NCBI RefSeq assembly: GCF_002111595.1
Contig: NZ_LUTN01000005.1
Location: 62,001-126,000, forward strand
Source of the DNA: Lonsdalea britannica
Lineage (GTDB): Bacteria > Pseudomonadota > Gammaproteobacteria > Enterobacterales > Enterobacteriaceae
Length of the DNA stretch: 64,000 nt
Direction: 5' to 3'
Part shown: positions 55,548 through 64,000 of the stretch, one piece after another
How positions within the stretch are numbered: the first letter of the stretch is position 1
Layout of the letters: each line of letters starts with the position of its first letter
Translations under genes and position numbers: made by a program
The notes under the pieces: generated by a model
What the model saw: only the letters and a program-made list of their open reading frames with translations
What the model was told of the DNA's origin: nothing
The model's database searches: none

Positions 55548-56291
55548 TTACCGTTCCGACACGAAGACGTATCGGTCGGCGCGACAGTGGTTGATACTAA
55601 ACTCGATAGGAACCCCCTCCTCATCACATACCTGCTGTTTGAGCACCAGCATCGGCACCGATGCCTTGATATTCATCACAGACATGAAGTGTTCATCAGA
55701 GGCTTTGGCCGTCACCCAGTTACGTGTATGTTGCGGCGAAATATTCTGAGCTTTGAAATAGGCATAGAGTGACACCCCAATCTCGTCCGGATCGCCTATC
55801 AGCGTGGCAGGGACATAGGATGTCACGATTGAAACGGGTTCATCTTCGATAAAACGATGGCGAAGCAAGCAATAAACCGACGTATCCGGCGGTAGCGCCA
55901 GCTGTTCGGCCACCTCTTCGCGACACGGCACCACCTTCTTCTCCAGCCACATCGTGCCGGGATTTTTGCCTTTTCCCGTCACTTGACAGCTAAAGCTGGC
56001 GGCACTGCCGATTTGATATTCCATCTGGAAGTTGATGTAGGTACCGTATCCTCGCGTACGCACAACCACATTACGGGATTCCAATAATTTTAATGCGTTG
56101 CGTACGGTGATGCGGGAAATACCCAGCAGACGGCAAAACTCTCGTTCGCTGGGTAGAAAGTCTCCCTCGCGGAGATCGCCATTTTGTACAGCCTGTTGCA
56201 ACGCATCGCTGAATTTGACGTAGAGGGGCGTATGGTCCCTCTGCTGTAAACGGTGCTGCAACCGCTCTACCAGGGCTGAATATGTGTCCAT
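55548..56291 (-). CDS. yegW: GntR/HutC family regulator, YegW type
   Basis: A 247-residue regulator with an N-terminal GntR winged helix (LREGDFLPSEREFCRLLGISRITVRNALKLLES) and a UTRA domain (VYCLLRHRFIEDEPVSIVTSYVP). It is convergent with yegU. In E. coli YegW sits in the same cluster, so control of yegT-yegU is likely. Confidence 0.88.
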   Translation of the reverse strand: MDTYSALVERLQHRLQQRDHTPLYVKFSDALQQAVQNGDLREGDFLPSEREFCRLLGISRITVRNALKLLESRNVVVRTRGYGTYINFQMEYQIGSAASFSCQVTGKGKNPGTMWLEKKVVPCREEVAEQLALPPDTSVYCLLRHRFIEDEPVSIVTSYVPATLIGDPDEIGVSLYAYFKAQNISPQHTRNWVTAKASDEHFMSVMNIKASVPMLVLKQQVCDEEGVPIEFSINHCRADRYVFVSER

Positions 56292-56607
56292 TTCTTCCTC
56301 CTGTATCCATGGTGGCTAAAGCGTCATCGACGCTTTCCTTGTTAAATAGTCCCTTGTAACTCAAAAGCATGGCTATCCAGCCAGCTGTATATTCCTTACT
56401 TCTCTCCCACCTCCTAACAAACGTAACGTCCAAAAAACGGGCAAAAGGTCAATCTATTGTAAAACCATGACTCGCGCAGTATTGATGATATGACACTATT
56501 TCTTTTAATTTGATTCACTAATTTGCAGTATTCTTTAGACTCAGTCACCCTTCTGCGGGTTATTTCTCCAATCTTATCGACGATCCCCCGTCATAGCGGA
56601 GCTACTC
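56292..56607. other. AT-rich divergent spacer between yegW and ghrB
   Basis: No gene supported. It carries promoters for the two divergent genes; no clear boxes or repeats are seen. Confidence 0.3.
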
Positions 56608-57572
56608 ATGAAACCTGAAATTATTTTGTACGGTCGTATCCCCGAAGACTTACGCGCTCGTCTGTCATCTCACTTCACCGTCAACGAATTTCAAGGCCTC
56701 CCACCGGTCGACGATCCTGCGCTGGCAAAAGCTGAAGGCTGATCGGGGCCGGCGGTCAAATCGATCAGGCGTTTCTTTCCCACCTGCCGCGCCTGCGCGC
56801 AGTCTCGACCGTTTCTGTCGGGTACGACAATATCGACGTCGCCGCGTTAAATCAAAAAAATGCGCTGCTGATGCACACGCCTACCGTATTGACCGATACC
56901 GTGGCGGATACGGTGATAACGCTAATGCTGATGACAGCCCGCCGCGCGCTCGAATCCGCAGAACGCGTCAAAGCCGGAGAGTGGCAGCGCAGTATCGGCC
57001 GCGACTGGTACGGCGTTGATGTTCATCACAAAACGATCGGCATACTCGGCATGGGCCGCATCGGTATGGCGGTCGCGCAACGTGCCCACTTCGGTTTCAA
57101 CATGCCTGTCCGCTATCACGCCCGCCACCGTCATCCTGAAGCCGAACAGCGCTTCAACGCCCACTACGACGAGTTAGACACTCTGTTGGCCGAATCGGAT
57201 TTCCTCTGCATCACGCTGCCGCTGACCCCACAAACGCGTCATCTGCTCAATCGCGAAAGATTGGCGAAAATGAAGCCCGGCGCCATTTTGATCAACATCG
57301 GTCGCGGTCCCGTCATCGATGAAGCCGCACTGATTGATGCGCTACGTAATGGTCCACTGCTGGGCGCGGGCCTGGACGTCTTCGAAACCGAACCGCTGCC
57401 CGCGGACTCACCGCTGTTGACGCTGCCCAACGTGGTGGCGCTGCCGCACATCGGATCCGCCACCCACGAAACCCGTTATGCCATGGCCGCCTGTGCGGTG
57501 GATAACTTGATCGCCGCACTCACCGGCGACGTGAAAGAAAATTGCGTCAACCCGCCCCCGTCACGATCATGA
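56608..57572 (+). pseudogene. ghrB: Glyoxylate/hydroxypyruvate reductase B, frameshifted
   Basis: NADPH-dependent 2-ketoacid reductase of the D-isomer 2-hydroxyacid dehydrogenase family (2-ketogluconate, hydroxypyruvate). The nucleotide fold is [16 protein letters not shown]. The catalytic set Arg ([13 protein letters not shown]), Glu (DVFETEPLP) and His ([11 protein letters not shown]) is intact. The first 45 residues ([19 protein letters not shown]...) end at a stop after KAEG. One extra base near 56741 continues as [20 protein letters not shown]. The corrected 321 residues fit E. coli GhrB (324). Confidence 0.9.
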
Positions 57573-57583
57573 TCTGAACGTCA

Positions 57584-57616
57584 ACATCCCCGGCCGCTTT
57601 CGCTGACCGGGGATGT
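57584..57616. terminator. Hairpin between convergent ghrB and DUF4432 genes
   Basis: ACATCCCCGG (57584-57593) and CCGGGGATGT (57607-57616) form a perfect 10-bp stem with a 13-base loop. No T-run is seen on either side. Confidence 0.45.
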
Positions 57617-57642
57617 CAGAGAAAATCATGACCGCAGAAAAA

Positions 57643-58850
57643 CTATTCCACTGCCATCGGCGTCTCCGTTACCGTCGTCGACTGGCTCCCCTGAATCTCT
57701 TTCACCCGCTGTTCTGTCTTCTGCACCGCATCCGCGTTGCTCAACAGACTATAAGTCAGTTCGAACGTCGTACTTTGCCCAGGTTGCAACTGTTTCACAC
57801 GCCCCATCTTGCGTTCGACGGTGACCGGATAGGCATAACTGGTGCCGGGTTCGATCCCCGTCACATAACCTTGCTTTTCGGTATCCGTATTTTTCCATAG
57901 GGACAATACCGGCAGCTGGCGGGTATCAAACGCAATCGAAACGCCTTTATCGCCCGCTTTGTTCACCAATGCCGCCAGCGTCTTGCCGTCTTTATCGGCA
58001 TAAGGCGCAACGTTAAATACCATCTCATCGAAGTCTTTGGTCGGTCCCTGATAGGTCTCCCAGTCTTTCAGACCCGGTTTCGCATAGTCGTTAAAAGGTG
58101 AGATCTCTTTGACTGGAGCGACGAAACGCGCGCCCTGTTCCAGAATCGGCTTCCCAAAGTTGCTGTGATAGATGATTTGGTAATCGCGCGGGTAATCCGC
58201 CTTGTTGGTCAGCACATCGTGAATCGTGAACGACTCGCTGCCCGGAACGTAGCGCAGTTCGGTCCACGTCTCCAGATTGGATTTTTTGAAGCTGTTTTCT
58301 TTCAGCAGGCCGCGCACCACGATCGTATGCGGCGCTTGGTCGTCAATATCCACCACCACTTTAGAGGCGGGGGTATTACCAGCGCGGCCGTGCAGGGTAT
58401 AAAGCATGCCGTCGCTGGTGACCGGGTGGCCGGTCCATTCATAGCCGCAGCGCACCATCATTTCGTTGAAGCCTTCGAGCCACCCCAACCCGTTGCGACT
58501 TTCCAGCGTGATGGTATTCGGGTTGACCACCTCATCCACCGGAGAGTCCCACCCAAGGCGGATATTTTTACCGGTCACATGCAGCAAATCCATGCCACGC
58601 GTGGGGCTCAGCGTAATCTGCAATCCATCAGGCTGGTGATGGTAATAATCTTACTGCCTTCCTGACGCCCGCCGTGCAGCACTTTCTGCTCGATGCTGAA
58701 TGCCGGAGCTTTCGCCTTCAACGAGTCGCTACCGACCTTCCAGTTGCCCTTTTCCACGTTAGTTTCAGCATCGGTCAGCACAAACGTTTGGGCTGAAATC
58801 TGCCAGGAAACCAACGCCAGGGAAACGCCCAGAGCCAATAACTTTTTCAT
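57643..58850 (-). pseudogene. DUF4432 aldose-epimerase-like periplasmic protein, frameshifted
   Basis: Galactose-mutarotase-like fold protein of the DUF4432 family. An N-terminal signal peptide (MKKLLALGVSLALVSWQISAQ) directs it to the periplasm. The main body is from the second frame (LSPTRGMDLLHVTGKNIRLGW, ...PGSESFTIHDVLTNKADYPRDYQIIYHSNFG). The frames meet near 58629, where one extra base gives ITSLNGLQITLSPTRGMDL. The corrected length is about 402. The sugar ligand is unknown. A CRP-like site lies upstream, consistent with carbohydrate control. Confidence 0.82.
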
Positions 58851-58920
58851 GCTATGTATCCTCAGTGGCTGAATTGATTTAGCTATTACCATTGAAGACT
58901 ACAAATCCCGAACCGGCCAA

Positions 58921-58940
58921 AATGTGATTGCCATCACTGC
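58921..58940 (-). promoter_or_regulatory. CRP-like site upstream of the DUF4432 gene
   Basis: TGTGA-TTGCCA-TCACT at 58923-58938 matches the CRP consensus TGTGA-N6-TCACA at nine of ten core positions, about 75-90 bases before the DUF4432 start. The remaining spacer to avtA (to 59241) shows no other supported feature. Confidence 0.6.
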
Positions 58941-59241
58941 CTGTATTTATGCTGTTTTTTTGACGTGTATTTGCCGATGAAGTCACAAAATTGTTAAGTG
59001 TTTTTGAATTTTTTGCACTGAAAGTGGGAGGTAAAGCAGGTCGTAGCTGACACGATTTCAGCTCCCGCAGGCGCGTTTAGGAACGACCACAAAGCGAAAC
59101 TAATCACGACGATATTTTATGCCGAAATAAACAATACCAGTAGCATAAATGAAGAAAGCGATATTCATCCCGCGTTGCACCGGGATAATACACGGGGTAA
59201 GGTGGCGGCCTCATTCGTGTTTCAGCATTTATTGACAAGCT

Positions 59242-60498
59242 ATGAACTTTTCCGTCTTTGGCAACAAATTCACCCGCCGCTCCGGTATTACTCAACTGAT
59301 GGACGACCTGAACAATGGGCTGCGCACGCCCGGCGCCATCATGCTTGGCGGTGGAAACCCCGCACATATTCCGGCCATGGATGACTACTTTAAATCCCTG
59401 TGCGGCGATCTGCTGGAGCAAGGCAAACTGACCGATGCGCTATGCAACTACGATGGGCCGCAGGGGAAAGATACGTTCCTGAATGCACTAGCTGATCTGC
59501 TGCGCGAGACGTTGGGCTGGGAGATAGGACCACAGAATATTGCTCTGACAAATGGCAGTCAGAGTGCATTTTTCCACTTATTTAATCTCTTCGGCGGACA
59601 AAAAAGCGACGGCAGCCGCAGCAAGGTGATGTTCCCACTGGCGCCGGAGTATATCGGCTATGCCGATTCCGGGCTGGACGAAGACATGTTTGTCTCCGTG
59701 CGTCCGCAGATAGAGCTGCTGCCGGAAGGGCAGTTCAAATACCACGTCGACTTCGAACAGCTGCACATTACCGATGATATCGGGGCGATCTGCGTATCAC
59801 GCCCGACCAACCCGACAGGCAACGTGCTGACCGACGACGAGCTGCGTCAGCTGGATGCCATGGCGCGTCAGCATGAAATTCCGCTGATTATCGACAACGC
59901 CTACGGCGTCCCGTTCCCCGGCATCATCTTCAGCGACGCCACGCCGCTGTGGAACCAGAATATCATTCTGTGCATGAGCCTCTCCAAGCTGGGCCTGCCC
60001 GGCTCCCGCTGCGGTATTGTCATCGCGGCCGAAGAGGTGATTGAAGCGATGAGCAATATGAACGGCATCATTAACCTGGCGCCCGGCTCTATCGGTCCTG
60101 CTATCGCACACGAAATGATCCAGCGCGGCGACCTGCTGAGGCTGTCTAACGAGGTGGTGCGTCCGTTTTATCAGCAACGCGTTCAGCAGACGATCGAGAC
60201 CATCCGTCGTTATCTGCCGGAGGAACGCTGCCTGATCCACAAACCGGAAGGCGCGATTTTCCTGTGGCTGTGGTTCAAGGATCTGCCCATTACCACCGAG
60301 TCGCTGTATCAGCGGTTGAAACAGCGCGGCGTGCTGATGGTTCCCGGCCATCACTTCTTCCCCGGACTGGCGCAGGAGTGGCCGCACGCCTACCAGTGCC
60401 TGCGCATGAACTATGTGCCGGAGCCGGAGAAGATTGAGCAGGGGATCGCCATTCTGGCGGAGGAAGTGGAACGCGCCATGCAGGAAACGGTGGTGTAA
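59242..60498 (+). CDS. avtA: Valine--pyruvate aminotransferase
   Basis: PLP-dependent class I/II transaminase, 418 residues (E. coli AvtA 417), which makes alanine and valine from their keto acids. The PLP lysine is in CMSLSKLGLPGSRCG, the phosphate-binding TNGSQSAFFHLFNLFGG and VSRPTNPTGNVLTDDE are typical, and the start MNFSVFGNKFTRRSGITQLMDDL matches AvtA. It stands alone. Confidence 0.93.
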   Translation: MNFSVFGNKFTRRSGITQLMDDLNNGLRTPGAIMLGGGNPAHIPAMDDYFKSLCGDLLEQGKLTDALCNYDGPQGKDTFLNALADLLRETLGWEIGPQNIALTNGSQSAFFHLFNLFGGQKSDGSRSKVMFPLAPEYIGYADSGLDEDMFVSVRPQIELLPEGQFKYHVDFEQLHITDDIGAICVSRPTNPTGNVLTDDELRQLDAMARQHEIPLIIDNAYGVPFPGIIFSDATPLWNQNIILCMSLSKLGLPGSRCGIVIAAEEVIEAMSNMNGIINLAPGSIGPAIAHEMIQRGDLLRLSNEVVRPFYQQRVQQTIETIRRYLPEERCLIHKPEGAIFLWLWFKDLPITTESLYQRLKQRGVLMVPGHHFFPGLAQEWPHAYQCLRMNYVPEPEKIEQGIAILAEEVERAMQETVV

Positions 60499-60638
60499 GC
60501 ACGCTGCCGAGCGTTGTCCGCTCGGCGTTATAGCAGGCTTCACGACGAACGCCCCCTACCCGCCACTGAGCACGATTGGAGAGACTCATCCGCCCCCAGC
60601 GCTATGCCGTGGGCGGATGCTTTCTGCCACGCCGACGT

Positions 60639-61921
60639 TTAACCTCGCCCTGCGACACCCGCCGTTTCCAGCACCGCATGCAAGAGCACATTAGCCCCCG
60701 CCGTCACCTGTTCTGGCGACGAGTACTCGATTTCGTTGTGGCTGATGCCATCCTTGCACGGGATGAAAATCATCCCGGTCGGCGCCAGCATACTCATGTA
60801 AACCGCGTCGTGGCCCGCGCCGGAAACAATATCCATGTGCGAATACCCCAGCGCCTGCGCCGCTCTGCGCACCGCGTCTTTACACTCCGGATGGAACGGC
60901 GCCGCAGGATAATCCGAGACCTGCGCCAGCTGAATATCCAGACCGGTTTCCTGCGTCAGAGCCTCGATGTACTTTTTCAGCGTCTCATCCATCTGCGCGA
61001 CCGAGGCATCGTCGATGTTGCGAAAATCGATGGAGAACTTCACGCTGCCCGGCACCACATTACGGCTGTTAGGATGCACCTGCACCATCCCAACCGTGCC
61101 GCGGCCGTGCGGCGAAAAGCGGTCGGCGATGTTGATCACTTCCTGCATGATGCGCGTGGAAACCTGCAACGCGTCTTTACGCATCGCCATCGGCGTCGGC
61201 CCGGCGTGTGACTCCATGCCGGTGACCACGCAGTCGTACCAGCGGATTCCCAGCACCGCCTGCACAACGCCAATCTCGATATCCTGGTCCTCCAGAATCG
61301 GCCCCTGCTCGATATGCGCTTCGAAGTAGGCGCCAATGGGATGATCGCCCGGCGTTTGCGGCCCGACATAACCAATATTCTCCAGCTCGTCTTTGACCGT
61401 TTTACCGTCCACGTCCGTCGCGGCGTAGGCATATTCCAGCGGAAAGACGCCGGCAAACACCCCGGATCCCATCATGACCGGTACGAAACGGGAACCCTCT
61501 TCGTTGGTCCAGGACACCACTTCGACCGGGGCCTCGGTTTCAATCTTCTGATCGTTCAACGTACGAATGACCTCCAACGCAGACAGCACGCCGAAGTTAC
61601 CGTCGAACTTACCGCCGGTCGGCTGTGTATCGATATGGCTGCCCGCCACAATCGGCGGCAGCGCATTATTGCGGCCGGGCCGGCGCATAAAGACGTTGCC
61701 GATTTTATCCACTTCGACCGACAGGCCGGCGGCCTTGCCCCAGCTCACCAGCAGATCGCGACCTTGCCGGTCGAGATCGGTCAGCGTCAGTCGGCATACC
61801 CCGCCTTTTGGCGTTGCGCCGATCTTCGCCAGTTCCATCAATGATTCCCAAGACGTTCGCCGTTCACCCGCATGTCGGCCGTCGTCACGGTGTCCGCTAC
61901 CGATAACATGTCATTACTCAT
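60639..61921 (-). CDS. hyuC: N-carbamoyl amidohydrolase (HyuC/beta-ureidopropionase type), N-terminal frameshift
   Basis: M20-family metal-dependent hydrolase of the hydantoinase/carbamoylase group. In this cluster it should open N-carbamoyl-beta-alanine in reductive pyrimidine breakdown. Metal sites are VAGSHIDTQPTGGKFDG and SWTNEEGSRF; ESHAGPTPMAMRKDAL is the dimerisation/substrate segment. The long frame starts at 61841, but a better start is the ATG at 61921, reading MSNDMLSVADTVTTADMRVNGERL. One extra base near 61851 continues WESLMELAKIGATPKGG. The corrected length is 427. hydA ends 44 bases upstream. Confidence 0.85.
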
Positions 61922-61965
61922 CGTCGCTTCCTCACGGTCAATGCATCACTGTTTCTGTTCAGCGG

Positions 61966-63497
<1,532 letters not shown>

Positions 63498-64000
63498 TCA
63501 GAGCGCGTCGGCCTCGGTCGCCATCGGGTTGTTGGGATGTGTGGTCCAGTTAGCGTATTTTTCGCTGACGACGTTGCCGGTCCGCACATCCACCTCGCCG
63601 GGCGCCAGGCTGCGCAGCGTGATGCAATTTTCCACCGGGCAGATGGAAACGCACAGGTTGCAGCCCACGCAGTCTTCTTCCTTCACCTCAAAATGGCGCT
63701 CGCCATCTTTCGTATGAGTGATGGCCTGATGAGAGGTGTCTTCGCAGGCCAGATGACAGCGCCCGCATTTGATGCACGTCGACTGGTCAATCACCGCCTT
63801 GTCGACGTGGTTCAGGTTGAGGTAGCGCCAGTCGGTGACGCTACTCACGGCGCGTCCGCGAAAATCGTCCAGCGTGCGGTAGCCCTTCTCGTCCATGAAG
63901 TTGCTCAAGCCGTTGATCATGTCGCGCACAATCGGGAAGCCATGCACCATGACCGCCGTACAGACCTGCACCGTGCCGCAGCCCAGCGAGATAAATTCGG
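63498..64000 (-). CDS. preA: NAD-dependent dihydropyrimidine dehydrogenase subunit PreA, partial
   Basis: C-terminal part of PreA, running off the right edge. It holds the end of the flavin barrel (EFISLGCGTVQVCTAVMVHGF) and a two-cluster ferredoxin domain: CIKCGRCHLACEDTSHQ and CVGCNLCVSICPV. PreA with PreT reduces uracil and thymine, the first step of reductive pyrimidine catabolism. hydA and hyuC follow on the same strand in pathway order. Confidence 0.92.
   Translation of the reverse strand, partial: EFISLGCGTVQVCTAVMVHGFPIVRDMINGLSNFMDEKGYRTLDDFRGRAVSSVTDWRYLNLNHVDKAVIDQSTCIKCGRCHLACEDTSHQAITHTKDGERHFEVKEEDCVGCNLCVSICPVENCITLRSLAPGEVDVRTGNVVSEKYANWTTHPNNPMATEADAL

Overview
The window is a chromosomal segment of a gamma-proteobacterium of the order Enterobacterales. 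The housekeeping genes (pyrE, rph, yicC, argG, wecH, aldB, fdhD, sodA, yiaF, glyS/glyQ, tag, yegT/U/W, ghrB, avtA) and their local grouping are enteric. A HrpL-type promoter in front of a type III chaperone/effector pair points to a plant-associated member, most likely Pectobacteriaceae (Brenneria, Lonsdalea, Dickeya or Pectobacterium type). The genus is an inference; nothing in the window fixes it.

Layout. 0-2.7 kb: pyrE (frameshifted), rph and two DUF202 membrane genes. 3.0-14.6 kb: a single-direction block for D-amino-acid/oligopeptide use (dgcN, dgcA, gsiABCD, a P1-family peptidase, an M55 D-aminopeptidase, iaaA, then a LysR regulator). It lies between rph and yicC, which are neighbours in E. 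coli. 14.9-19.6 kb: yicC followed by an accessory patch: a Phd-Doc toxin-antitoxin pair, an SMR efflux gene with its TetR regulator and twin operators, and a HrpL-box-driven type III chaperone plus a putative cysteine-hydrolase effector. 19.8-23.4 kb: an Amadori-compound (frl-like) cluster. 24.0-31.1 kb: a complete ula L-ascorbate regulon with a fused UlaA-UlaB permease. 31.4-36.2 kb: an EAL-domain phosphodiesterase, an acyl carrier protein, a KAS III-like protein, a GGA-rich non-coding RNA of the CsrB/RsmB type, a phosphopantetheinyl transferase and a low-GC AraC regulator. 36.5-50.6 kb: argG, an isochorismatase-like hydrolase with a GlxA-type regulator, wecH, aldB, fdhD, sodA, a chemoreceptor, yiaF and glyQS. 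50.8-60.5 kb: a TauE exporter, tag, yegT/U/W, ghrB, a DUF4432 protein and avtA. 60.6-64 kb: reductive pyrimidine catabolism (hyuC-like carbamoylase, hydA, and preA running off the right edge).

Twelve genes need one extra base to restore a full-length, conserved reading frame (pyrE, gsiA, yicC, aldB, fdhD, the chemoreceptor, tag, yegU, ghrB, the DUF4432 gene, hyuC, hydA). All twelve are single-base losses and several hit housekeeping genes, so base-calling error is more likely than twelve real pseudogenes. For these genes I give the full reconstructed span and state where the frame breaks.

The most interesting items are the HrpL-regulated chaperone/effector pair (18.07-19.57 kb), the candidate CsrA/RsmA-sequestering RNA (about 33.90-34.23 kb), and the D-glutamate/D-peptide scavenging block between rph and yicC.
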